Numbered from the stretch's first letter, positions 35,301 to 48,480 are shown. The stretch: DNA of 64,000 bases from Crossaster papposus (GCA_037893245.1 JBAIAA010000025.1:1116001-1180000); one strand, 5' to 3'. Numbers and translations are program-made. Notes: a model not told the origin generated them from the letters alone.

Positions 35301-36590
35301 GTTTCAACCAGGGTTTCAACTTTTATTTAGCAGGCCTATTTCTGTGTTTTGGTGGGTAGCATTTTATTTAGTATTTTAAAAGCTTTGTCAGATTGAAATC
35401 ATAATTGCAAGTGTAGTCTGTAAACCTAGTCGAAATTCCTGTGCTGTGAAAAGATCATTGGCCTTGCCTTAGGCTTACTCCTGTGACTGTGTCTGTGTTG
35501 TTAAGCCTAGGCTAGGCTGCATGCTATACATGTACATACATGCTGTACAGTATGTATACTACATTGTGCATGTACATCTTGCATGATACATGTTAATTGT
35601 TATGTTGATTATATTATAGGCCAGGGCCTGCCCTTGGGCCTGGCTTAAACTGACTTCAATGTAAATTTGTTTATTTCCTTGGGCCTGGCAATGGTTTAGG
35701 TGGAGCCGCTCTTGGGTAGGTCTGACTAACTTATTTCTAGTTTATATAAATAGGCCTACTCAGTAATAATAGATTATAGGCAGGCTACAAAAATGTGAAC
35801 ATTCTCACTTTTAAAAAGGCCAAACGTTACGAAAAACATATAGGGGGCCTGTGACATATTGGCTATCGTTACGGCAGCCGTATTCAATGTTGATCTTCTA
35901 TCGTTATTTATTGCAGAAACACCATCGGGGATCTAACAATTTAATTTTTATTAACTGTTTATCGGTAGCTTGATTGATTAAAATAAATGCATGCCTTCCA
36001 CGGCGAAAGTCCCGGAGAAGAACTTGTTTTCTCTTTTTATTTACTTTTAATATGTTAATCCTAGGTACTTTTTTATTCAAGTAAATTTCATTTTCTTCTT
36101 TGTATAATCCGTGGCGTTGTAGGATTTGTTTAGGGAAATAAAGTCAGAGATACCGTACATTTAGTTGACAGTTGCAAAAGTAAAAGTCCTGACATTCAAT
36201 ACTATTAGGTCAGGGAACAAGACGTACAGTCGACTACAATAACAATAGCGGAAGTAGTCGGGCATGTAGGGTGGCAAAGGTTTATTTTATTTACAGGCCC
36301 GTGTATTCTTTTGTTTCTACACATAAAATGACTTCCGCAATTCTTAAACAATCTTTATTTAAAAATGTGATAGTGGCAAGTTTGGTATAAATTGTCAGAA
36401 AGATGCCATTTTTTTTAAGCCAGTCTTTAAGTATCATTTTAGAATAAAAGTAAATTATCTTTCAATAATGAAAAATGGCCCTATCAACGCATAGGTTGAT
36501 AATTTTGGTTCATAATCCATTTGCAAAATATATCTAAACTTGAAAGCATGGTTTCTAAGTTTCTGTTATTTTTAACAGCAACATTCATAG
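35301..36590. other. Non-coding, no feature seen
   Basis: AT-rich sequence with frequent TGTACATG and AGGCCTA words. No supported exon or element. Confidence 0.5.
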
Positions 36591-36760
36591 GTTCAACGCC
36601 TCATAAGTCCGATGTCTCATAAGTCTACTGCCTCATAAGTCCGACAATTATATTTGCTTCTTTATCCAACGTCAGACTTATGAGGCATCGGAGCTTTGAG
36701 GCCGAATACAATAAGTCCGATGCCTCATAAATCCGACGCCTCATAATTTTGATACGACCC
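36591..36760. repeat. CCTCATAAGTCCGATG short repeat
   Basis: Five or six degenerate copies of a 16-20-bp unit, one of them inverted (GACTTATGAGGCATCGG near 36673). The inverted unit allows hairpin pairing with its neighbours. Confidence 0.75.
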
Positions 36761-36881
36761 CATTTCCTATTTGGGGGTACAGTCCTCGACACTATTAAAA
36801 TGTTGCTTTTTTAGCAGGATGCGCATAGTATCTCTAGATATGCACATTATTTGCAGCTGTGACCTTCTAGTTCATATTTAC

Positions 36882-39800
36882 CTGTATCAGCCTGTCTCTC
36901 ATTGTGTCCATGTCTCCAGACTTCTTTTCAATAGTATTGGCCACCTTTTTCACCTCTTCATCCTGAAATAAACAGAATTTATTTCGAGATTTGTCAAAGG
37001 AGTACAGTCCAGTGGAATTGAATAGAAAACAAGTAGCAGAAAAATAGGATAAAAATAAAAAAGGACCCCCCAAATCAACCAGGACTTAAGGCAATGTTGT
37101 AGTCAAGACCATTGTGTCCAAGACCGAGACCGACACCAAGACCAGAAAAGTATTCGAACCGAGACTGAGACCGAGACCAAGGTTTTCGAGACTGAGACCA
37201 ACACTTCCGAGACCTAGATTTTTGTAGTCCGAGACCGAGACCTAGACCAAGACCTACAATGAGACCACAACTTTCGAAACCGAGACCGAGACCAAAACTG
37301 AATAAAAATGTACGGTGTTCAAGTCATTACCAAATCAAAATACCGGAACCAGTAACCAAGACCAATAAGATATAATTTTTCAGAGTTGTGTTATAAAAAA
37401 GTAGGACATAGTAGGAATTTCAAGGAAAAGTATGGTAAGAGAAGTATATAGAAGCAAGGTTAAAACAAACAAACAAACACACCCAAGAAAAGCAGAAAAA
37501 AGTAATGTAGCGAAAATTAGTTTACCCACGGAGCGGAACGTTGACACCATTTTACTACTGCGGACTGTATGTAGCGCCTAATAGCTAGCCCTGTAGCGCA
37601 TGATTGGGCGCGTCGATATTTCATTAGTAGTATGTGTCGATAGGCATTAGGTCTACCATTTTAGCAAGCCTTGGATAAGCATCGGTAATGACATTTTGAT
37701 TTGTATAACGAATTGAATTTGTAACATGTGAAAAGGTGAATTTTAGGGGATGTTTGGCCTGGATCTGAATGAGAATTGTCATTGCTTATTGGACACCTTC
37801 CGGTGGTCCGATTGCATTCAAAGATAAATTCATGTTGATTGCATCTCCGATTGGTTGAGAGTGCAGTGATAATTCTCAGGCCAGAAGCTTATTAATTATT
37901 TAATTGTGCATTTTAGGAAATCATTTGGCCAGGGACTGTGAGATAGTTGTCGTTGCTTATTGGACACCTCCCGGAGGTCCGATTGCATTCGAAGATAAAT
38001 TCATGTTGATTGCACCTCCGATTGGTTGAGAGTGCAGTGATAATTCTCGAGCCAGAAACTATTATCTATACGTGTACATTGATAATTGCTTTTGCGATAT
38101 CTGACTATCGTTGATTTAATATGTTGTTGTTGTTGAATAAATAATTTCTTGAATTGTTGTTCATGTAAAATCTTGTGTCCAAGTGTTAACTCACTTAGTC
38201 CGTCCGAGTTGCCCATAAATAGGATATACTTTTCTAAAACGAAAGTCCCTGCAGGTTCACTCAGCCGCTCAAGTGTAACTTGTTTAGTAATTTTTATTGT
38301 GGCGATTAATGGCGCCGCCCTGCGTCGCCTGACTATAGAGTCGGAGTGCAGATTGCACCTCCCCTATTGAGGTGCATTTCCGTTCCGCCGGAGGTGCCGC
38401 TACCGTATTAATACTTGAAAGCCTGCTTCTAACAACTTAAATCAATCAAATGGTTCGTATTCCATTATATTTTATCATTCCAATTTTATCAATTTATCAT
38501 TGGACCTAAATACCAATGTATTATTTCACGACAAGCATTTATGTAACACAAATGAAAAAAACACACCTCATTTTGTTATGCTAGGAAATTTCTCCACAAG
38601 ATTTGTATATACCTTTTCTTTCTGCACTTTGGACAGCGCCCTCTTCTGCCTGTCTAGGTCAGTCTTGAGAGTCTGCACATAGTTCCTAAGCTCCTCGTTA
38701 CTGATCCTGAGGTTGGTCAGGGCAGCCATGACCTGGGTGCGGCCGGGGTCTTGGGCGGAGTCAGGGCTCTTTGGCGACAGGGTCCCATTGAGCAACTTGC
38801 TGCCTCTGATACTGTGTGGTAAATGAAAACGCCAAATTATTTTATAATTATGTTTGAAGGGAAACTCAACCCATAGTTTATAATTGCATAATGTTAAAGA
38901 GTGTCAATTGCCATTGTGACTTGATTTTTATTTCATTTTTATCGGTTTCGGTAATCATATAAAACAGAGATTTTATCGCACTACGTTTACCGTCATGCGA
39001 GCCGCCATTTTGTTCTGGTTTATCGTCACATCCGAAATATTGTGACGTAGTGTCTGCACCATCAGTACGCGAAGCCCAATCGATTGCGGCCCTGCACGCG
39101 CAAGGAATGCAAGTGAACCCTTTTGTGTACGGCATAGTGTATACATAATTGTACTGTACATGTGAAAGTGGGCTCAAAATCATACGGAGAAGGACCTGAT
39201 GCCATAATTACTAGCTCACAGATTTTCTATTATTCTCAGATAATAAATAAATGATAGTTTGTGGCGCGTCAAGTCGATATTCTGCACAGAAATGTAATAC
39301 ATGTACTCGCAATAGTCGGGCGCCGTACAACATACGTCTTTATAATGTAGTTGGCCGCGTCAAGGTGGGATACCAGTGCGAACAACAGGTAATAAAGCGA
39401 TGTGCATTGAGGTGCAGACACTACGTCATAATGTCCCGGGCGAGGCGGAAAATTTGAACAATATGGCCGCGCCCTATAAAATAGTCGCGTGCGTCGTTCT
39501 CGATAACAAATCAAAACAAATTCTCTGCGGAGTCAGTATGTTACCATATGTGACCTGTTCCAACGAAACCCAGGCAAAGTCGCACAATGTGTTTTGTCAC
39601 AATGTACTCCTGAAGTCATTTCGGGATGGATTTTACCATTTTGAGGTTTTAGGTTTTTCTAAGTCACTCACTATAAATCTACAATCTCCTCAAATTTGAA
39701 CAAAATCCGTCTATCAGAAGTGTGTTTTTTGTCAATTTTGTGAAACATTTGTGTATAGAAATAATACGCTTTTCTGAACTTCAAAGCTGTTTATCTCATA

Positions 39801-42085
39801 ATTAGGTTGTCAGGGTTTTATCACTAAACCCCAGGGAAGATAGAGTGGGGGTACATATGTAAATGATACATCATTTTAAAGCTGAGTACCTAGAGAATTT
39901 GAAAAAAGCAAAATCTGAAAAACTAAAAAGTCGACTTTGTCCGGGTTTCGTTGGAACAGGTCACATATATTCTTTTAGACTAGGTAAAATATTATTGAAC
40001 CTGGAATTTCCATTTAATGAAATACAATTTTCCTTTTTTTTTTCTGCTATATGGCTCTGGTGGATTTTTTTAAAGGTTGAATATACATTTTGCAACTTTA
40101 TAAAAAGCTTACTTGTTCTAAAGAAAATGATTCTAAAATGCCTGTGAAATTATTCCTTCAGTCACACTGTCATTTTGAAGAAAATAACAAAAACAATGTA
40201 ATTTCCAAAGAAGCCTCTCAGAGATGCACTTTTGAATATTTTTGCAAAGCTTGACTACCTCCTGACGCGAAGCGGAGGAAGGTAGTCCGAGCTGTCCTAC
40301 ACCGAGGGACCAGTAATTCCCACTGTGTTCCAGAAATAAACCATGTCAACGGGATGACGTCACCGGGATGACGTCATGACGTCACCGGGATGACGTCATG
40401 ACGTCACCGGGATGACGTCACCGGGATGACGCCACCTGGTACATATCATTTTTACTTCGGATGCGCGGCGGAATCGGCCAATGACGCACTCAATTCTGTA
40501 ATTTGTGGTACAGTATACTGTACCGCAAATGATTGCCTAGGACGTTGGGTTAAACAGTGGCATATTCAAGAATGCATTCTGTGTATATGTTTATTTTGCC
40601 AAGAGCAATGGTAAAATTGTCTTACTGTATAAAAAGTGTTACAGTGTAACTGGGAGATAATTCTCTTTATTAACAAGCTAGTTTCCCCCTTGCAAATCAA
40701 TCCAGGGATTTTTACACCTAACTGAACTAAGTATTTCTTCATCAACCTTTCTTTGTTTCTAGGTTTCTTTCTTTCTAGGATTCCGAGTACAGTTCCAGCG
40801 GCCGATTTCACGAAACGCTAGGATTAATCCTATCCCGAGTTAAGATGAGTAACTCATCCTAACTTGCATTGGATCTATTGCAAGTTAGGAGGAGTTACTC
40901 TTCCTAAGATTGATCCTAACATTGGTGAAATCGGCCGCACTTTAAAGAATCCTGGGTTTCTATTATAAATATTAAATTTGATTTAATACATTGCAACATC
41001 AAAACAAATAAAAAATTCTGAATTATTATAAAATACCTTAGTCTTAAGCATCCTGTGAAATCATTGCATCTTTTTAGAAAAACCGAATCTTTGTATCATT
41101 TTGTTTACAAACGGTTTTACATCTGTGAATGGTTGCAAGCCATCAAGTATGGTTCCCTATTAAAACTGATAATTATCTGAAGTCTGAAGTATGGTCATGA
41201 AATTATGTATATGAACACAAAGCGTTAGAGAGGTTTGTGTAACAATATTTGCTATGAAATATTTATGCTCTACCCCATTCTTGTTTTCTTTTGTTTTACA
41301 GGCAAAGTGAATGGTGTATACCACCTTTAAAGATAGGATACACCATTTGCAGATATCAAAAACCTTTAAAGGTAGGATACACCATTTGCAGATACACATG
41401 TATCACAAATATTTACTACCGAATTATTAAGAAATATATTACTCATTTGAAAGTAAATATTGATTCTAGGCATCCAGCAAAATGATTGTGCCAGATATCC
41501 TGTATTCCGAAAAATATAATTTTGTAATAAAAAAACTTCGGACAGGTCAGTTAAATCTACTCATTCATGATAATTCAAGCAATTACCAATGGTGTAATCC
41601 TACCTTTAAAGGTGGGATAAGTATCTTACTTATCTAAAAGTAAATGAGGATTCTAGGCATTCAGCTAATTTATTGCGCTAGATATCCTGTACTGGTTCCA
41701 AACAATTGAATTCAATTTTTTTAAATCGCCGTCTGTGAAAACCTAAGAATAACTGCCCGAAGCCAGTTAAAGACGAATACTGTTTTTCTTGCTTTTCTCA
41801 GCATCCATGATTGTATCCTACCTTTAAATGGTTGTATTTGGGTCTTCATACAATCCATTTCCTTACTAACCTTGAAATATTCAACTTCATTGGTGTGGAG
41901 CCAATAACAGCCGCCGTTCTCTTACATTCTTCGTTGATCTCAGCCAGGATGCTCTTGCTGCCAGTCACCCTGGCTGACCTGGCCTCTTTGTCTTGGTGTA
42001 CTTTGACCTCTGATCTCAGCTTGGTCAGCTCCTCCTCCTGCTGGCGCAGTTTCATACGCATTTTGTCCACATCCAGAAGGTTTTC
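36882..42085 (-). CDS. Coiled-coil protein gene, three internal exons (partial)
   Basis: Exons in transcript order: 42085-41871 (acceptor CTCTGAAG, donor AAG/GTTAGT), 38811-38613 (acceptor CCACACAG, donor AAAAG/GTATAT), 36962-36882 (acceptor TTTATTTCAG, donor ACAG/GTAAAT). Junction phases match exactly (phase 2, then 0), giving about 165 residues. The first exon encodes a charged heptad helix (MKLRQQEEELTKLRSEVK) and ILAEINEECKRTAAVIG; the second a Ser/Pro linker and a helix (LRISNEELRNYVQTLKTDL); the third another helix (VANTIEKKSGDMDTMRDRL). Probably centrosomal, ciliary or cytoskeletal by type, but I do not recognise the family. It is the only host gene in the window. First and last exons are not identified, and Harbinger copies A and B may sit in its outer introns. 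Confidence 0.8.
37090..37310. repeat. GAGACCGAGACCAA simple repeat in an intron
   Basis: About 20 imperfect GAGACC or CCGAGA words on the plus strand within an intron-sized gap of the coiled-coil gene or just 3' of its last seen exon. Confidence 0.75.
37735..38063. repeat. Tandem duplication of about 165 bp
   Basis: Two copies, about 37735-37893 and 37903-38063, share 'gataaattcatgttgattgc' and 'gattggttgagagtgcagtg' with about ten to fifteen differences. Intronic in the coiled-coil gene. Confidence 0.8.
38820..39548. other. Intron sequence, no feature seen
   Basis: Intron between the first and second seen exons of the coiled-coil gene. No element boundaries recognised. Confidence 0.45.
39549..39965. 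mobile_element. Non-autonomous DNA transposon, TGTGACC TIR
   Basis: Starts TGTGACCTGTTCCAACGAAA and ends with its reverse complement ('tttcgttggaacaggtcaca'), flanked by TA (or ATAT). The outer TGTGACC and TA site match the element at 2914-3356, while the inner TIR differs. No transposase ORF. Confidence 0.85.
40340..40440. repeat. CCGGGATGACGTCA minisatellite
   Basis: Five or six copies of 'caccgggatgacgtcatgacgt' variants. It uses the same TGACGTCA palindrome as the left-hand satellites but with different spacers, so common origin is not shown. Confidence 0.8.
40798..40938. mobile_element. 141-bp palindromic MITE
   Basis: Begins GCGGCCGATTTCAC and ends GTGAAATCGGCCGC. The interior is also largely self-complementary (GGATTAATCCTA near the left end and TAAGATTGATCCTA near the right; AACTTGCA and TGCAAGTT at the centre). 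No coding capacity. Confidence 0.82.
40939..41870. repeat. Intron with ACCTTTAAAGGTAGGATACACC repeats
   Basis: About 41318-41400 holds two tandem copies of a unit with 'cctttaaaggtaggata' and 'caccatttgcagata'. Single degenerate copies recur near 41600 and 41815. Otherwise featureless intron sequence. Confidence 0.6.
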
Positions 42086-42139
42086 CTTCAGAGGAAAAAA
42101 AAAAAGGAAAGTGTAAGACCAATCAACATCTGGACAAGC

Positions 42140-42420
42140 GTCATGATGGTCTGGTGGTTACGATGTTCAACCCATGTATAATAGTACATGGGTTTGAGCC
42201 CTGACAAGGGAAAATGGTGTTTGTGCCCCTGAGCAAGACACTTTTCAACAATTCATCTCTCCACCCAGGAGTGTAAATGGGTACCGGTGATCCCAATTAC
42301 ACCGATCTCGGCTGTTGAAATAATGTATTTATAGCCTGATGAACAGGGGTAGTAAATGTGAAGTACTTCGAGATATAGCTTTGGTGGAATGTGCTTTAAC
42401 AGCAACACATCCTTGCAAAT
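42140..42420 (+). mobile_element. tRNA-derived SINE
   Basis: A tRNA-like head ('tctggtggttacgatg' A-box region, 'gggtttgagccctgac' B-box region) is followed by 'cccctgagcaagacactt' and 'gtgtaaatgggtacc', a conserved SINE body of the kind seen in fish and echinoderm tRNA SINEs. Ends are approximate and no target duplication was identified. Confidence 0.65.
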
Positions 42421-42439
42421 TCGTTTTTGCTAAATCATT

Positions 42440-43332
42440 TAACTTTGAAAATTGTTGATATGAATAATTTGGTGCATACAAGTTCAAAATAAAGAATATA
42501 AAATGCTTAAAATTTGCAAACTCAAATAGGCAATAGATTTGCTATAAGTTTTTTTAAAGACACCCTGTATAGGTAGAATAACAAGCGGTGAAATATTTCC
42601 CCAATCTACCCCACTAAAATTTATAGGGAGAATGCCAATTCTTAATTTGTGTGAAAGTGAATTACATAAAGTTTTGCATCTAAACTCTTCATGTGTACTC
42701 ATTACTGCATCTCAAAAGAAAATTGAAGGTTGAGATAAATTGTGTATCTACACTGCTTACTTTTAACACCTTAATCGTGAATCTCAACAGGGAGAGACTT
42801 TCCACATATGGACCGTGCGACAGACTACCGCAGAAACTATTATCGATGCAGTAACCGACATCACTACCCCCACTCTTCATGGCAACCGGTTATGTGCTTT
42901 TCTCCTAGCATCCCGCTTTGGGCGATACGGAGGGATAATTACCCATTAAGACCATCCATATCAATCATCCAGTCATTCGAGTAATTAATCTTCACCACAA
43001 TGAGAGTATTTTGTACACGGCGTGTGATCACTTTCAATTGTTCATCCATACAAAAAACTTTCACTCAACGCACTGTGAAGGAGGTTACACGTGTGCATAC
43101 TTGATATATGTTGTCTTATAAACTGAATGCATTATGAACTGAAAGAACATAGATGTGGTCTGTTTTATCCGGCAGTGTTCTTTAATTGTCACAATCATTA
43201 CACTTTGTCAGAGTAGAATTCAGCAAGCTTGCATGATCTGTTTAACTTCCAGCAGTTCATCACTTTCTAATTTTGTCAAATGCTGTCCAATTGAAGTTTG
43301 CTTTATGATAATTGTGGACCTTGACATAATTT
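42440..43332. other. Non-coding, no feature seen
   Basis: AT-rich flank between the SINE and Harbinger copy B. No exon of the coiled-coil gene with matching phase was recognised here. Confidence 0.45.
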
Positions 43333-43641
43333 GGGGGTGTTTCATAAAACTTTACCATTAATCTTATCCTCCAAAAATCAGTCTTATCTCACAATTGATC
43401 AATCTTAAACCCTAAAATTTACAATTAAACTTATCTCTGTTTCATCAAAAAAAATAAGATCGATATTGATCTTAAATTTACTCTGAATTAATCTTAGCCT
43501 TACACTTGATCCAAATCAATCTTAAAGGTAAAACAATTAATCTTAATTGCAAAAAAGTGGCGGGAAAATAAAACACTACATTTTCATGTAGCCTACGTAC
43601 ACTACAGTGTCTGCATTGTGTCACTTATTTCTCTCCAAATA

Positions 43642-44925
43642 ATGGCTCTTCAGCTGCTTTTGTTGCAAAATCGTCGCGCCCGGCGTAGGGAGAGAGTATT
43701 TAGAGATAGAAGGAACCCACTAGACGCCTATAATGATGTGGAGCTGTACAAAAAATATCGATTTACTCGATTTGGCTGCCTGCACATAATCAACAGACTT
43801 GAGGCAGAGCTGCATCATCCAACACGACGAAACCATGCCATTCCAGCAAGCCTGCAAGTCTTCATAGCATTGCGATTTTATGCCACAGGCTCCGTGTTCG
43901 ACTGTGCAGGTGAAGCACACGGTTGTAGCATTGCAACATGCTCACGAGTCATCAGAAGAGTCACCACTGTCTTGTGCCATCTTCGCAACGAGTTCATACA
44001 ATTCCCTACAACGCCAGCAGCAGTTCAAGACATGCAGAGGGATTTCTTCAATATGTCAGGTTTCCCCCAACTGGTAGGTGTGGTTGATGGAACTCACATT
44101 GGTCTACATGGATGCAAACTTGGCAACAATGAACACATCTTTGTAAATAGGAAGGGCAAACACACCATCAATGTGCAATTAATTTGCGATGCTCACTTCA
44201 AGATCACCAATGTCGTGGCAAGGTGGCCGGGCAGTACCCACGACAGCCGCATCTTCCAAGCAAGCCATGTTGGGCAGCTGTTTGATCATGGAGACCTACA
44301 GGGTATACTACTCGGGGACTCTGGCTACGCACTTCGGCCATGGTTGATGACCCCAATCATCGATCCAGCTACTAATGGAGAGCGAGCTTATAACAGGTAA
44401 TTTTGATATGTGACAGACAGATTAGTTGATAGGTAAATTATTTGTGGGAGAAATCAGGCAACCACTGGCTGTTAAGGCCTGTTGACCTAAGTCATGAAAT
44501 TCGGGTGCAGTAGCTTATTTGATAAACTTTATTTGCCTTAAAGGCCAACAAACAAACAAATTCCAAGTCAAAATAAACATTTTGTAATTGTTCTGGGTTG
44601 AATTGTTCCTAAACTTTGCTTTGTATACAGGGCTCATGCCAACACCCGTGTAGTTATCGAGCAGGTCAACGGTCAGCTGAAAAACAAATTCCGGTGTCTA
44701 CTGGGTCACGGCATGCAAATTGTCCCAAACAGGGCATGTGACATCATCGTCGCCTGCTGCATACTGTTCAACATCAGCAAGCTGTTGAGGGAGCCTCATC
44801 TCGATCCCGAGAATGACCAGGAGGCCGAGAACGAGGAAGACATTGGTGTTGAAGATGATGATGTTGCTGTCAATGTCGATGGGGCTGCAGCAAGGGCAGG
44901 ATTAATTAACAATTTTTTTAGTTAA
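43642..44925 (+). CDS. Harbinger transposase (HARBI1-like), copy B
   Basis: Exons 43642-44396 and 44631-44925, same phase-2 intron as copy A, 349 residues. All three catalytic positions are present (Asp in GVVDGTHIGL, Asp in THDSRIF, Glu in VVIEQVNGQLKN). The protein looks identical to copy A apart from at most one or two residues. The intron is slightly longer than in A (a short insertion near 44540). An ORF of 780 nt can be read from an earlier ATG at 43618. Appears intact. Confidence 0.92.
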
Positions 44926-46070
44926 ATTTCAAGTGTTATATGTTAGCGACTAAACTGACCCTCCAACACAGGTACATCAAAGCGTCCAGACCAAGATACA
45001 TGTACATTGCAAACACAAATCAAGTAATTTATTACATTTCATAACTCTGAATTGTTTATAAAACCAAGAGATTTGGTATAGGCACAGACAACCAATGGCC
45101 CAACTTGTAAACCTTCAATAACAAAAGACGTTGAACGTGAATAATTAAATAGTGTAATTATTGTTACTCGGCTGACAAATTTACAAGTAAAACAGCCTTT
45201 AAACTTTATTTGTTGTTATATACAATTTTTCAGATGTGCATTAACGTTTTTGGATAGTGGGAAAAGGCATACTGTCCCTTTTTGATTTAATTTCAGTTAA
45301 TATAATTTAACCAGTTCACGTCGGATGTTACGAGCAAAGTTTTTCCGGAATTCAAAATGGATGACAGGTAAACACGTCACAAGCAAGGCCAGAAATATCT
45401 GTCAGCGACTCGGGTGTTCTACCCATTATGCCGGCCTAAACCTGTGTCGGATTGAGGTTCGTGAAAAACAACCCTGTGCCTGGGCCCGGTCGATGTCAAG
45501 GTCAAATAATCCCTGCGCGAACTGGTTAATTTAATTTACATAAATACTACGCAAGGGAAATTGACATAAATTTCAAAGTGAACATATAAGTCGGCAAGGT
45601 GGGACTGAGACTGCGACCTCCGGAATACCGGACCGGCGCTCTACCAAGTGAGCTATCTGGCCCTATGTTGCAGATTCAAGTCCCGCCTTGCCGATTTTTT
45701 TGATCAATTTGAAATGTTATTTAATTTATGTAATTCAATTTAATGTACATGTACATGCATAAAACAAATTAACTATTTTACATTTTTAAAACATTGACTT
45801 TCAATCATGTTTCACATTCGTTCATGTCTGTTTTATCTAGAATAAATGTTATTTAGTAAACATAAATATGAGCAATTGCTTGCATTAACACAAACCCGCG
45901 TGGAACTGCACCCGTATTAAGACATTTATAACATTTAAGACTTGACTTGAACAAATATGACTTGACTTTTGAATAAATTTGACTTGAGACTTGACTTGGG
46001 AAAATGGGACTTGACTTGAATTAAGAAAATATGACTTTGGACTTGACTTAGGATTTGACTTAAGACTTGA

Positions 46071-48480
46071 CTAATGCATGGATTTAAACAGAGCTGATGT
46101 CACTAGAGGCTGTAAGCACTCCAAGATGGCTTTTTGAACCTCCAAGTGCTGTTTCATTATTTCCAACTTTGAAGCTTCAATTTGTAACAGCTCCTCTTGG
46201 ACTTCAAAGCTCCTACCGGTATGCATAAGTACAGCCTTTGGAGTGCTGGTGGTGCTTCTTGCAGATTGTGGCTGCACGTGTACGGCATTGTTGTTGTTGT
46301 TGCTGCTGTTACAGAAAGTAGACGTTGAAGGACACAGCTGTGGCATGTTGGATTCTTTCTGTGATTCCTCCTGTGATGATTGAGAATCCTGCAAAACAAA
46401 TATGTAAATATATCAACAAACAAAACCAAGAACTGATTCTGCTAAATATAATCATTAGGCAAATAAACCACAAAAGAAACTGACTAGGCAAATTTACCTA
46501 GTCAGTTTCCTTTGTGGTTTATTTGTGTATTACAAGATAAAAAGTCGTATCCTCATCAAGTGATCCCCACAATGTCGCTTCGTAAAATTGGGCGTTATAC
46601 CTTGCCACACGGCATTCTGGTGTTTAAGACTTCTGACTAGCGCCCTCGAACAAAGATACTGACAATTTTGGAGACCGCCAACATAGGGAAAGATAGCTCA
46701 GTTGGTAAAGCACTGGTCCGGTATTTCGGAGGTTCGAGTCCCGCCTTGCCGAGTTCTTTGTTTACTTTGAAATTTATATAATTAAAAGGCACGATAATTC
46801 AAGATGAAACTGTGCTTGTCTCTGCTTCTGTAAGAATATGAACACCGCACACATCCGCATTTCTAGAAGTAAATTAACACAGAAATTTTTAAGCCTAACA
46901 AACCTCTTCACTAACTGCCAAAGGATCTGTTTCTGTCTCTTGACCGAGAATTCCATATTTAGTTTGGGGTGCTAGGGCATCTAACACAAGCTCAAGACTT
47001 TCATTTCTCTCCGAGATGGGTCCTCCTCCTGACAGAAAAAAAAAGTTTCAAGAAATGACGTTTTGGCAGAGGTCATCATAACAAGTGCCTTCAGTTTATA
47101 GTAAGGTACAGCTGACTTGTATCAGTAATACAAGATTCAAAGGTTTCCCTTTTTTTCAAGAGCAACTGCCGACAACCATATCGTCCGTGTACCTGTTTTC
47201 GAGGCATCTAGTTTTCAAGGATTGGCCTTCTACATCACTGGTAGAGTGATGTACGGGCAAATTTGATAGGTCGAGTTAAATGACTACTAGTAATACGTCA
47301 AAAGTTTGCTTGTGTCTCTGAGTTTTACTCTTGCTTGACATAAATCCTTACACCCTCAAAAAAACGGTACATCAAGGAAAGTTAGAAATTTGGGCTAAAT
47401 TTAACATTCAAATTGACATGACTCAGTGCTTATCTGTCCAAAATAGAAATATTGATCAATTAACTTCTAGGCCCCCTATATGATTCAGATTTACAAATAC
47501 ATGTAACTTGCATTCTCTTTTATGATGTCTTGGACTGCATACAGCATTGTCACAAGACCATCTGTGACATAAATATTTGACAAAGAAAAGGTGTTGTCTT
47601 TTACCTGTGGCATTTCTCTTTAGGTTGTACTTGTGCGCTTGGACTTTCAACTCGTTCCACTTCTTTCTTACGTCCACCCAGTCCCTTTCTTGTGGCCCTC
47701 CCGCTGTTCTGATTATGTGGGTGGCTTTGGACCAACATTTCTGCTTCCTGGCTTCAACCTGTTAGATATTTATGTACAAATAAATCCATCTTTAGTGCAA
47801 GATTGGTGACCAATTATGGAATAAGGAAACACTATTATGACAATGAAATAAAAATTGGTTTTTTTTGTTAATGTCATTTAAAGAATTTCACACTCAAACC
47901 AATTTCAGTGCAAATAATCAGGCAGTTGTACTATAGCCTAGGGAAATAATTGGCCACCATTCTTTTCTGAAAGGTTACCGAGTAAAAATGAGACATTACA
48001 ATTTTACAAAGTATTTTCTCTAAAGCAAAGGACAAGTTTTGAACAAAGGTTCAACTTGTGTAAATTCACTCTCCTGTTTCAAAACTTTGCGTGTACACAT
48101 TACCTTTTGAGAGCAGTGTCCTGCTTTGCCATACAATGTCTGCGTGTGCTGCTTTACAAATCCAGCAAGAACTGAAATTTCAGTTTTTGTGAAGTTTTTA
48201 TTTCTGGGTTTCTTGTCCTTGTTATCTTTGACCTAAAAAAACCAAGCAAACAGATTCTAAGTAAAACTTTTCATATTCATATTACATGATTCATAAATAT
48301 CTGAGACAGCCATTCATATTGGTCGAGAGCCCAGCACATGGGGCCAGCCGGTTTTAAACGCTTTTTCGGTGTCGCACTAAATTTTGACTCCTATATGACG
48401 TCTGGTTCATGACCCTTTCAAATTGCACATTGAAACCTAATAAAGAGCTTAACAACTTCACACAAATCACAACTTGCCAT
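46071..48480 (-). CDS. Harbinger Myb/SANT-like DNA-binding protein, copy B
   Basis: Exons in transcript order: 48480-48478 (ATG), 48232-48104, 47758-47605, 47028-46904, 46388-46071; 242 codons, the same structure as copy A. The GCAAGT donor after the ATG is shared. The Asn/Ser run near the centre differs by one residue. The Myb/SANT trihelix and C-terminal helix are intact. It converges on the transposase gene, so both 3' ends face the element centre. Confidence 0.82.
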
